NCBI GenBank assembly: GCA_001724275.1
Contig: MEDZ01000017.1
Span: 1 to 64,000 of the forward strand
Origin: Gemmatimonadetes bacterium SCN 70-22
GTDB taxonomy: Bacteria; Gemmatimonadota; Gemmatimonadetes; Gemmatimonadales; Gemmatimonadaceae
Direction of reading: 5' to 3'
Length of the DNA stretch: 64,000 nt
Each line of letters starts with the position of its first letter. Positions within the stretch are counted from its first letter, which is position 1. This document shows, one piece after another, positions 25,986-34,573 of the stretch. The position numbers were made by a program, and so were the translations under genes. The notes below the pieces were generated by a model that was not told where the DNA came from, ran no database searches, and saw nothing but the letters and a program-made list of their open reading frames with translations.

Positions 25986-27959
25986 CTAGCCCCGTCCTCC
26001 CAGCTTCAGCTTGGCCATCTCGTCGCGCGCGTACACGGCGGCGTCCACCTCGCGCCCCAGCGCGATCGCCTTCTCGGCGACCGAGGTGATGGTCTGGTAG
26101 TCCTGCGGCCCGCTGCGCAGGCGGACCACCTCGAGGCGCATGTTCTGGAGGGCCAGGACACAGCTCTCGAGCGTTTCGCGCGCATGCGACAGGCGACCGC
26201 CGAGATCGGCCACCGACCGACGTTGCCGCTTGAGGTACGCCAGGCGCCGCACGCGTTCCTCGCTCCCGCGGGCGTCGAGCGGATTGGCTTCGCCCTCGAG
26301 GCGGGTGATCTCCGCATCGAGTTGCGCCCCGGACTCGGGGCCGATGTTCCGTTCCAGCTCCGCCACCTGCAACGCGAGCCCCTCGACCCGCTGGTAGAGC
26401 GCCATCGCCGACGAGGGGACGTCGCCCAGCAGCGAGCGCTCCTTCTTGGGCAGCCCCTCGATGAGGCGGAGGATCTCGTCGCGGTTGCGCCGGGCGTCGT
26501 GCACCGACCGGGCGGCCGTCCCCGCGAGCGCCCCGAGCTGGGCGGCCGAGGCACCCGCACCGAGCGCCCCCGGCGTCCCCGCGCGGTCGAACAGCTCCGC
26601 CCCACGGCTCCCGCGCAGGCGGGCCCGATCGCGCACCTCGGTCCGCTTGGCCGGATCCCAGAGGGCGCGCACGTTGTCCACCCATTCGGCGACGACGTCG
26701 AAGAAGAGGCGGTCCTTCGGCTCCTTGAGGACGTCGCGCCAGTCGTAGCCGTCGGTCCAGAGCTTGGCGTATTTCCAGGCGATGTAGATCGAGTACATCC
26801 CCCACAGCCCGGCGAAATCGGGGCCGCCGAATGCGGCCACGACCACGCTGACCCCGCCGGCGAACATCCACGGGGCGAGCTTCTTCCGGAAGGCCACCAC
26901 CTCGGCGGCATTCCAGCGGGCGAGTTCCTCGCCGGTGGGCGGGGCCATTCCGCCAGCCGCAACGCCGGGGCGCAACGCCGCCGCCTCGATCGCCGAGCGC
27001 TGGGGCATCGTTCCGAGCGACAGCGGCCCCCCGTAGGCCGGCTCCGGCACGTCCCCCGATTCGAGCGCGGTCGCGAGGGCGGCTGCGCTCGGGAAGCGGT
27101 TGGTCGGGTCCTTCTCCAGCATCATCATCACCGCCCGCCCGAGGTCGGGGGGGACGCCGGGGCAGCGCTGGTGCACCGGGGTGGGCGTCTCGGAAATGTG
27201 CTTGACGAGGAGCGCCGGGGTGCTCGACGCGTTGAACGGGAGCTCGCCCGTCAGCATCTGGTAGCCGACCACGCCTAACGAATAGAGGTCGGTGCGCCCG
27301 TCCACCTCGCGCTCCCCCATGGACTGCTCGGGCGACATGTACGCCGGCGTCCCGATCGCCATCCCGGTGGCGGTGAGCCGCGCGTCCGCGCCGTCGCTCA
27401 CCGCCCGCGCGATGCCGAAGTCGGTGACCATCACCCGCCCGTCCTCACGGTTGATGAGGATGTTGTCGGGCTTGATGTCGCGGTGCACCACCCCGCGTTC
27501 GTGGGCGAAGGCCAGGGCGCGGGCCACCTCGAGGAGGCACCGCCGGGTGTCCTCGAACGAGAGCGCCCCGTCGCGGTAGAGGCGCACCGCGAGGTTCTCG
27601 CCATCCACGAACGCCATCACGAAGAACACCAGCCCCTCCCGCTCGTCGACGGAATAGATCGGGACGATGTTCGGGTGGCTGAGCTGGGCGGCGGTCTCGG
27701 CCTCGCGCAGGAAGCGCGTGCGGATCTCCCCGCGGAAGGCGAGCTCCGGCGGGAGGATCTTGATGGCGACCTGACGCTTGAGTCGCCGGTCCCGCGCCAG
27801 GTACACGATCCCCATCCCCCCGCGCCCGATCTCGCGGTCCAACTCGTAGCTGCCACTGAGCACGCGTTCCACGTGTGCGCGAAGCTCGGAGTCGGACGAC
27901 GAAGCGAAGGGTGCTGACACTCGAGGGGGGGAGGTTGGAGCCTGAAGGACGGACAGCAT
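25986..27959 (-). CDS. Ser/Thr protein kinase with 2TM and coiled-coil C-terminus (copy B)
   Basis: A 657-residue paralogue of the following gene. Glycine loop GRGGMGIV, VAIKILPPEL, HRDIKPDN, DFG and SPEQ are all intact, so it should be active. A hydrophobic hairpin (APWMFAGGVSVVVAAFGG and FAGLWGMYSIYIAW, about 355-395) is followed by a coiled coil (about 490-640) ending near the C-terminus. The two kinases share order, spacing and long identical blocks, indicating tandem duplication. They probably form one transcript. Confidence 0.9.
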   Translation of the reverse strand: MLSVLQAPTSPPRVSAPFASSSDSELRAHVERVLSGSYELDREIGRGGMGIVYLARDRRLKRQVAIKILPPELAFRGEIRTRFLREAETAAQLSHPNIVPIYSVDEREGLVFFVMAFVDGENLAVRLYRDGALSFEDTRRCLLEVARALAFAHERGVVHRDIKPDNILINREDGRVMVTDFGIARAVSDGADARLTATGMAIGTPAYMSPEQSMGEREVDGRTDLYSLGVVGYQMLTGELPFNASSTPALLVKHISETPTPVHQRCPGVPPDLGRAVMMMLEKDPTNRFPSAAALATALESGDVPEPAYGGPLSLGTMPQRSAIEAAALRPGVAAGGMAPPTGEELARWNAAEVVAFRKKLAPWMFAGGVSVVVAAFGGPDFAGLWGMYSIYIAWKYAKLWTDGYDWRDVLKEPKDRLFFDVVAEWVDNVRALWDPAKRTEVRDRARLRGSRGAELFDRAGTPGALGAGASAAQLGALAGTAARSVHDARRNRDEILRLIEGLPKKERSLLGDVPSSAMALYQRVEGLALQVAELERNIGPESGAQLDAEITRLEGEANPLDARGSEERVRRLAYLKRQRRSVADLGGRLSHARETLESCVLALQNMRLEVVRLRSGPQDYQTITSVAEKAIALGREVDAAVYARDEMAKLKLGGRG

Positions 27960-28212
27960 CGTAGTGTAGCATTCGGCCGAGAGAGCGTCTAGCGCATGGT
28001 GCCGCCGCTACGGCGCAGTCGTCCGCACACTACGTCAGAATGGCCCGGGAAAGTTGCAAAGCCCGTCATCATGGCCGAAATCGGGAGCCCGCAACGTGCA
28101 GGAAGCGGTACCAGGGAAGACGGACCCACGAGATCCCGCGCTGTGCCTGCGGAACGCAGGGCCAAGGCGGAGTCGTTCACCCTTCGTCTCCCGTTCCCGA
28201 ACGCGCACGTCC

Positions 28213-28244
28213 TCGCCTTCTCGTCTTCTCGTCCTCTCGTCCTC
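28213..28244 (+). promoter_or_regulatory. four-copy pyrimidine octamer array in lon leader
   Basis: Four units TCGCCTTC, TCGTCTTC, TCGTCCTC, TCGTCCTC run without gap and end exactly 9 nt before the lon ATG (spacer CGGTAGAAC). There is no Shine-Dalgarno. The same arrangement precedes htpX. The leader may bind ribosomal protein S1 or a regulator. Confidence 0.8.
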
Positions 28245-28253
28245 CGGTAGAAC

Positions 28254-30797
28254 ATGGGCCAACGACAGACCCTCCCCGTCCTCCCCCTTCGCGGGATGGT
28301 GACATTCCCGGGCCTCACCTCTCCCATCGCGGCGGGGCGCCCCGGGACCTTGCGCGCCATCGAGGCCGCGCTCAAGGCGGACCGCCTCGTCTTCGCCGTG
28401 GCGCAGCGCGACAATACGGACGAGCCCTCCCCGGAAATCCTCTACTCCATGGGCGTCATCGCGCGGATCGGCCAGATCCAGCGCGGCCTGGGCGGCGTGC
28501 AGCTCCTCCTCCAGGGAGAGCAGCGGGCCACCTCGCTCCAGTACACGATGGGTGACGGCTATCTCAACGCCATCGTGATGCCCACCGAGGAGATGGCGCC
28601 GCTCGACGAGCATGACCCGGCGTTCGAGGCGCTCCACAAGGAGGCACGCGAGCGCGCCCAGGAACTGGGGGAAAAGCGCGGCCTTCCCGAGGAAGTCGTA
28701 CACCAGGTCCTCGACTCGGTCGACGAGCCGGGGCGCTTCACCGACCTGGTGGCCGGCTACATCGAGCTCCCGGTGGCGGAAAAGCAGGGGCTCCTGGAGA
28801 CGCTCAGCGTCGAGGAGCGGCTGCGTCGCGTCCTGGTGCACGTCCAGCGCCAGATCGGCATGCTCGAGGCCCAGGAGGAGATCAAGTCCCAGGTGCAAGA
28901 GGAGCTGGGAGAGCGCCAGCGCGAGATGTTCCTGCGGGAGCAGCTCAAGGCGATCCAGAAGGAGCTGGGGGAGGACGACCAGTCCAAGGAAGTCGCCGAG
29001 CTTCGCGAGAAGCTCGCCAAGCTCGACCTCAAGAAGGAGGCGAGAGCCGAGGTCGAGCGCGAGCTGGGACGCCTCGAGCGGTCGGGGCGCGAGTCCATGG
29101 AGGCCCAGGTGATCCGCACCTACCTCGAATGGATCGCCGAGCTCCCCTGGAACCAGCGCTCCGACGACCTCCTCGACCTCAAGCGCGCGACCGAGATCCT
29201 CGATGAGGACCACTACGGGCTCAAGGATGTGAAGGATCGCGTCCTGGAGTTCCTCGCCGTGCGCCAGTTGCGCGCCCAGCAGGTGGCCGACGAGGTCAGC
29301 AAGACGGGCGAGTTCTCGGCCATGCCGGCCGCCGGCGACGGCGGGGCGGCGGCGGCGCCCGAGGGGAACGGCGAGGGCGACGAGCATGTCATGCCCGACG
29401 CACGCGAGGCGAAGGCCCGCGCGATGGCCCGGGGGCCGATCCTCCTCTTCTCCGGCCCGCCGGGGGTGGGGAAGACGTCGATCGCCAAGTCGATCGCCCG
29501 CTCGCTGGGGCGCGAGTACGTGCGCGTCGCGTTAGGCGGCGCCCGCGACGAGGCGGACATTCGCGGCCACCGGCGTACCTACGTCGGCGCCATGCCGGGA
29601 CGCATCATCCAGGGGATGAAGCAGGCGGGGACCAAGAACCCGGTCTTCCTGCTCGATGAGGTGGACAAGCTGGGGCAGTCGTTCCAGGGCGACCCGTCGA
29701 GCGCCCTCCTCGAGGTCCTCGACCCGGCGCAGAACGATTCGTTCACCGACCACTATCTCGGGGTCCCGTTCGACCTCAGCGAAGTGCTGTTCATCGCCAC
29801 GGCCAACTTCATCCAGAACATCCCGGGCCCGCTCCTGGACCGCATGGAGGTGGTGGAGTTCGCCGGCTACACCGAACGCGAGAAGGCAGAGATCGCCAAG
29901 AAATACCTGATCCCCCGCCAGCTCGAGGAGTCGGGACTGCAGGACAAGAACGTCGCCTTCGACGATGACGCGGTGATGTCGGTCGTGTCGCACTACACGC
30001 GTGAGAGCGGCGTCCGCCAGCTCGAGCGCGAGATCGGACGCGTCTGCCGCAAGGTGGCGCGGCAGCTGGCCACCGGCGATGCCTCCACCATCGCCGACAA
30101 CCGTATCGACGCCGACGAGGTGCGCGCGCTCCTCGGACGCCCCAAGGTCCACCCCGAGCGTGCGCAGGAGCACCACGAGATCGGGATCGCCACCGGGATG
30201 TACTACACCCCGATGGGCGGCGACATCATGTTCGTCGAGGCCTCGATTCGCGGCGGGGATGGGCGCGGGGCGCTGGGCGAGGAAGGGGGGGCGCGTCCGG
30301 GCCCCATCTCCCTGATCCTCACCGGCCAGCTGGGCGACGTCATGAAGGAGAGCGCGCGGGCCGCGCTCACCTACGCCACCAACAATGCCGCCGCGCTCGG
30401 CATCCCCGCGGAGCGGATCAACGCCGCCACCGAGGCACACATCCACGTCCCGGCCGGCGCCATCCCCAAGGACGGCCCCTCGGCCGGCCTCGCGATCGCG
30501 ACCGCGCTCGTCTCGGAGCTGTCGGGGCACCCGGTCCGGCGCGACGTGGCGATGACCGGCGAGATCACGCTGCGGGGACGCGCCCTCCCCATCGGCGGGC
30601 TGAAGGAGAAGGTCCTCGGCGCACACCGAGCCGGGATCAAGCACATCATCCTCCCCAAGCAGAACGCCGACGACGTCGAGGACATCCCCGACGAGGTGCG
30701 GAAGGAGCTCACCTTCCACCCGGTCGAGACGCTCGCCGAGGTACTGGCGATCGCCCTGACGGGCGACGGCAGCCGGCACGACGTCAAGGCGGCCTAG
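28254..30797 (+). CDS. lon: ATP-dependent Lon protease
   Basis: An 847-residue Lon. N-terminal substrate domain (1-200), coiled coil, AAA+ with GPPGVGKTS (near 402) and LLDEVDK, and a C-terminal protease with KDGPSAGLA (Ser near 743) and GGLKEKVLGAHRAG (Lys near 786). It degrades misfolded and regulatory proteins. Just before Walker A there is an acidic, Ala/Gly-rich insert (about 348-393) that makes the protein about 45 residues longer to this point than E. coli Lon. It has an unusual octamer-repeat leader without Shine-Dalgarno. The gap upstream (27960-28253) holds no gene. Confidence 0.97.
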   Translation: MGQRQTLPVLPLRGMVTFPGLTSPIAAGRPGTLRAIEAALKADRLVFAVAQRDNTDEPSPEILYSMGVIARIGQIQRGLGGVQLLLQGEQRATSLQYTMGDGYLNAIVMPTEEMAPLDEHDPAFEALHKEARERAQELGEKRGLPEEVVHQVLDSVDEPGRFTDLVAGYIELPVAEKQGLLETLSVEERLRRVLVHVQRQIGMLEAQEEIKSQVQEELGERQREMFLREQLKAIQKELGEDDQSKEVAELREKLAKLDLKKEARAEVERELGRLERSGRESMEAQVIRTYLEWIAELPWNQRSDDLLDLKRATEILDEDHYGLKDVKDRVLEFLAVRQLRAQQVADEVSKTGEFSAMPAAGDGGAAAAPEGNGEGDEHVMPDAREAKARAMARGPILLFSGPPGVGKTSIAKSIARSLGREYVRVALGGARDEADIRGHRRTYVGAMPGRIIQGMKQAGTKNPVFLLDEVDKLGQSFQGDPSSALLEVLDPAQNDSFTDHYLGVPFDLSEVLFIATANFIQNIPGPLLDRMEVVEFAGYTEREKAEIAKKYLIPRQLEESGLQDKNVAFDDDAVMSVVSHYTRESGVRQLEREIGRVCRKVARQLATGDASTIADNRIDADEVRALLGRPKVHPERAQEHHEIGIATGMYYTPMGGDIMFVEASIRGGDGRGALGEEGGARPGPISLILTGQLGDVMKESARAALTYATNNAAALGIPAERINAATEAHIHVPAGAIPKDGPSAGLAIATALVSELSGHPVRRDVAMTGEITLRGRALPIGGLKEKVLGAHRAGIKHIILPKQNADDVEDIPDEVRKELTFHPVETLAEVLAIALTGDGSRHDVKAA

Positions 30798-30821
30798 GCA
30801 CCGGGGAACCCCTGACCCACG

Positions 30822-30846
30822 CGCGGGCGCCGACGAGGCGCCCGCG
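30822..30846 (+). terminator. hairpin after lon
   Basis: A perfect 10-bp stem CGCGGGCGCC / GGCGCCCGCG with loop GACGA lies 24 bp after the lon stop. No U-tract follows. Confidence 0.65.
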
Positions 30847-30916
30847 TCGCATTGCGGGGGAGGCGGAACCAGCGCGAGCTTCGACACGTAGGGCCCGCCG
30901 ACTCCCACCTCGCGCC

Positions 30917-32167
30917 ATGTTCACGTCCTTCGCCACCGCCTTCGCCGTCGCCTTCGACCAGCTGCGGGTCAACACGCTCCGGACCCTCCTCTCGACCCTC
31001 GGCGTCATCATCGGGGTCGGGTCGCTGGTGGCGGTCCTCTCGTTAGGCGACGGCCTCGAGCGGTTCACGCGCAACGAGGTGGAACGCACCACCGACGTGC
31101 AGTCGGTGTCGCTCTCCTCGCGCACCATGGAGCGCATCGACGGGGAGTGGGTCCCCGTGCGCGACTATCCCGTCTTCACCCGCGACGACGCGACCGCGAT
31201 CACCCGCGAGGTGGACTTCGTCAAGGATGTGTCGCTCTCGGTGGGCTCGACCGTGCCGGTCGAATCGCCACGGAGCGGGAGGCGGAGGGAAACCTCGGTG
31301 ACCGCCGCGATGGCCGGCGTCGACCAGTATTCGCATGCGGAGCTCGCGGCCGGACGCTTCTTCACCCGGGTCGAGGACGAGCGCAATTCGGCGGTCGTGG
31401 TGCTCTCGCACAAGCTCGCCTCCGACCTCGCCCTCCCCCGTTCCCCGGAGCGCCTCCTGGGCGAGTCGGTGCGCGTCAATGGCGCCCCGCGCATGGTCAT
31501 CGGGATCCTCGCACCCTACAAGGGTGAGCGCGGCTGGGCCGCGATCGTCCCATATGCGTCGGCCCCCCTCCTCGCCACGGCAGGCGGGCGGCGCCTCCTC
31601 CCCACCATCGCCGTCCGGGCCACCCGCATCGAGGACGTCAACGCGCTCAAGGCCTCGGTCGAGGACTGGCTGGGGCGGCGCTACGGCTCGCGGTGGGAAC
31701 GACGGGTGGAGCTGGGAACGATGGAGAAGCGCCTCGAGCAGGCGACCCAGGGCGTGCGCGTCTTCAAGTGGTTCATGGGCGCGATCGCCGCCATCTCGCT
31801 CCTCGTCGGGGGGATCGGCATCATGAACGTCATGCTCGCCTCGGTCACCGAGCGCACGCGCGAGATCGGGGTGCGCAAGGCCATCGGCGCTCGCCCGCGC
31901 GACGTCCTCCTGCAATTCCTGTCCGAGTCGGTCGCGATCTCGAGCGTGGGGAGCGCGATCGGCGTGCTGCTCGGGGCGTTCATTGCCGCGCTGGCGATCC
32001 TGGTGATCCGGCAGCAGACGGGGGTCGCGGGCCTTGCGCCGAGCCTCTCGGCGTCGTCGGTCTTCGTGGCGGCCGGGTCGGCCGTCGCGATCGGGCTGGT
32101 CTTCGGCACCTATCCGGCGCGCCGCGCCGCGCGCCTCTCGCCCATCGACGCCATCCGGCACGAATAG
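30917..32167 (+). CDS. MacB-type ABC transporter permease
   Basis: A 416-residue permease. One N-terminal transmembrane helix (TLRTLLSTLGVIIGVGSLVA), a large periplasmic MacB_PCD-type domain (about 45-265), then three helices within the FtsX-like domain, with the typical ASVTERTREIGVRKAIGARP. It should work with an ATPase encoded elsewhere, because none is adjacent; such tripartite pumps export lipoproteins, peptides or drugs. A CGTTAGGC encodes Leu-Gly near the first helix. Confidence 0.9.
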   Translation: MFTSFATAFAVAFDQLRVNTLRTLLSTLGVIIGVGSLVAVLSLGDGLERFTRNEVERTTDVQSVSLSSRTMERIDGEWVPVRDYPVFTRDDATAITREVDFVKDVSLSVGSTVPVESPRSGRRRETSVTAAMAGVDQYSHAELAAGRFFTRVEDERNSAVVVLSHKLASDLALPRSPERLLGESVRVNGAPRMVIGILAPYKGERGWAAIVPYASAPLLATAGGRRLLPTIAVRATRIEDVNALKASVEDWLGRRYGSRWERRVELGTMEKRLEQATQGVRVFKWFMGAIAAISLLVGGIGIMNVMLASVTERTREIGVRKAIGARPRDVLLQFLSESVAISSVGSAIGVLLGAFIAALAILVIRQQTGVAGLAPSLSASSVFVAAGSAVAIGLVFGTYPARRAARLSPIDAIRHE

Positions 32168-32188
32168 GCGTCGGCGCGGCAGGCGGTG

Positions 32189-32216
32189 CGACGCCGTCAG
32201 GTACAATGCGGCGTCG
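32189..32216. terminator. hairpin between convergent ABC permease and PBP genes
   Basis: An 8-bp stem CGACGCCG / CGGCGTCG with a 12-nt loop sits between the two stops. It has no U-tract, so this is a modest candidate. Confidence 0.4.
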
Positions 32217-32262
32217 GGTGGCGCGAGGCGTGTCCGGCGCGACGGCCGCCGCCCGCGGTCGC

Positions 32263-34338
32263 TCAGCGCACGATCGGCCCGACTCGCAGGATGCGCCAGG
32301 CGTCCATGCGCAGGATGGGGGGCTCGGTGGACGGGAGGAAGTACTCGGTGTAGCGCCGCTCGGGCGGGGTCGCGTCGGACGCCACCTGCCCCGTCGCGCG
32401 GTCCAACTCGGCGGAAACGATCCCTTCGGGGGGGAGCCAGGCGGCGACACCGCGTCCCGCGCCGGCCTTCTGCACGAGGCGCCCGAAGATCGGCGCCGCG
32501 AGCGAGCCCCCGGCCGCCCCGGGGGTGATCGTCTTCGGCGTATCGAAGCCAAGCCAGACCCCGGCCACGAGGTCGGGCGTCATCCCGACGAACCAGACGT
32601 CGGCGTTGTCGTTGGTCGTCCCGGTCTTGCCGGCGACGGGGATGGATGGCGGGACATAGCGGCGCACCGCGGTCGCAGTCCCGCGATCGACGGCATCGCG
32701 CATCATGTCGCGCACGATGAAGGCCACCTTCGGGTCGATCATCGGGGTCGGGGCCAGGGGGCGCATCTGCCACACCACCTTTCCCGCCTGGTCCTCGATC
32801 GTACTGATGAAGCGCGGCTCGACCCGGCTCCCGAGGTTGGCGAAGGTGGCGAACGCGCTGACCAGGTCGAGCGGCTGCACCACCGACGCCCCGATGGCGC
32901 TCGACGGATACGGGGCGATGAACGAGGCGATGCCTAACGACCGGGCCATGGCGGTCACCGAGTCCATTCCCAGGCGCAACGCGAGCTGGACGGCCACGGG
33001 GTTGCGCGAGAGGACGAGCCCTTCCCGCATCGTCACGGGGCCCAGGAACTTGCCGTCGGCATTCTCCGGGCGGTACGTCGTGCGATTGGGGAGGGGGATG
33101 GCGAGCGCCGTGTCGGGAACGATGGTGTTGGGGGGGAGGCTGTCGGCGATGGCGGCGGCGTACACCACCGGCTTGAACGCCGATCCCGGCTGGCGCATCG
33201 CGCTGACGGCGCGGTTGTACGGCGACTCCGCGTAGTCGCGCCCCCCGACGAGGGCGCGCACGTCGCCGGACGAGGGATCGAGCGCGACCACCGCCCCCTG
33301 AAGGTAGTCGGTGCTCCCCTTCGGCTTGCGGGCGTACGTCGGGTGGCGGTATCCGGGCCGGGCCTCGACTTCGGCCGTCCCTTCGCGCAATGCCTCGTTG
33401 GCCGCCAGCTGGATCACGGGGTCGAGCGTCGTCTGGATCCGGTATCCCCCCTCGGCGACCTTGATCCCGGCCCGCTCGGCCTGGACGCGCACGACGTCGA
33501 CGAAGTAGGGGGCGGGCGCCGAAAGGCCGGCGTTAGGCGCCACCACCACCGGCTCGCGCTGCGCCGCGGCCGCCTGGGCGGCCGTGATGTAGCGCTGCTC
33601 GGCCATCAGCGAGAGGACGAGGTTGCGGCGCGTCCGGGCCCGGTCGGGGTGGCGCGCCGGATCATAGATTGCCGGCCCCTTGGGGAGGGCGGCCAGCGTC
33701 GCCGCCTCGGCGAGGGTGAGCCGCGCCGCCGGCTTGCCGAAGTAGTGCCGCGCCGCCGACTCGATGCCGTAGTAGCGCGACCCGAAGTGAATGAAGTTGA
33801 GGTAGGCCTCGAGGATCTGCTCCTTGGTGTAGTGCTTCTCCATCTCGCGCGCCGCCGCCTGCTCGCGGAGCTTGCGCATCGGGCTGCGATCGGTCCGGTC
33901 GATGATGTCGGGATGCATGTTCCCGACGAGCTGCTGCGTGATGGTGCTCGCCCCGCGCAGGCGCCCCCCCAGCGCATCCTTGATCGCGCCGGCGACGCCG
34001 ACGATGTCGACGCCGTCGTGCTGGTAGAAGCGCTGGTCCTCCACGGCGACGAACGCCTGCGGCACGTAGCGCGGGAGCGACCGGAGCGAAACCAGGGTCC
34101 GCCACTGGCGCCCGATCTCGCCGATGAGCGAGCCGTCGCGCGCATACACCTGCGATGACTGCGGCATCGCGACGATGCGCCACGGCTCGCCTGACGAGGG
34201 AGGGGGCGTCTCCTGTGCCGCCATCGGCGACGCCGCGACGAGCAGGGCCGCCGTCGCCGCGAGCCACCACCCTGCCCCCGGCCGGCGACGCGGCCTGGTG
34301 GCGTGGCAAGGTGGAGGCGCGGCGTGGCGGGCGGTCAC
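32263..34338 (-). CDS. class A penicillin-binding protein (transglycosylase/transpeptidase)
   Basis: A 691-residue peptidoglycan synthase. The glycosyltransferase domain has VAVEDQRFYQHDGVD, ASTITQQL and KHYTKEQILEAYLN. The transpeptidase has SAFK (catalytic Ser), SRN and KTGTTNDNADVWFVG. The N-terminus from GTG 34338 is basic and followed by one hydrophobic segment ending SPMAAQ, which looks more like a cleavable signal than the usual uncleaved anchor. Divergent from nadE; the 235 bp between them hold no gene. Confidence 0.93.
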   Translation of the reverse strand: MTARHAAPPPCHATRPRRRPGAGWWLAATAALLVAASPMAAQETPPPSSGEPWRIVAMPQSSQVYARDGSLIGEIGRQWRTLVSLRSLPRYVPQAFVAVEDQRFYQHDGVDIVGVAGAIKDALGGRLRGASTITQQLVGNMHPDIIDRTDRSPMRKLREQAAAREMEKHYTKEQILEAYLNFIHFGSRYYGIESAARHYFGKPAARLTLAEAATLAALPKGPAIYDPARHPDRARTRRNLVLSLMAEQRYITAAQAAAAQREPVVVAPNAGLSAPAPYFVDVVRVQAERAGIKVAEGGYRIQTTLDPVIQLAANEALREGTAEVEARPGYRHPTYARKPKGSTDYLQGAVVALDPSSGDVRALVGGRDYAESPYNRAVSAMRQPGSAFKPVVYAAAIADSLPPNTIVPDTALAIPLPNRTTYRPENADGKFLGPVTMREGLVLSRNPVAVQLALRLGMDSVTAMARSLGIASFIAPYPSSAIGASVVQPLDLVSAFATFANLGSRVEPRFISTIEDQAGKVVWQMRPLAPTPMIDPKVAFIVRDMMRDAVDRGTATAVRRYVPPSIPVAGKTGTTNDNADVWFVGMTPDLVAGVWLGFDTPKTITPGAAGGSLAAPIFGRLVQKAGAGRGVAAWLPPEGIVSAELDRATGQVASDATPPERRYTEYFLPSTEPPILRMDAWRILRVGPIVR

Positions 34339-34573
34339 GTACGGAGCGGCGATGCGAGGGGGAAGGAGGGGGGCGGTGTACGTCGCCCGCGGCGCGTCAT
34401 GCGACACGGGGCGACGGCATTCCACGCCTGAAGGTAATACCCGGCTGCGTCTCCCAGTTTCGTGCGCTCGACGCTCGAGGCGCGGCGACGTGCCCCACCG
34501 ATGGGACGCGACGCGGCGCACGGACGACGGTCGCCACGTTGCTGTCCGGCGGCGCCCGCACCAGCTTTCCGCC

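Noticed and set aside
24729-27278. 849-codon open frame opposite both kinases
   Set aside because: Composition is that of antisense to GC-rich genes; no motif, and both kinases on the other strand are intact.
28030-28110. Partial match to a c-di-GMP-I riboswitch (GTTGCAAAGCCCGTC) before lon
   Set aside because: The required 5' half and tetraloop-receptor elements are missing.
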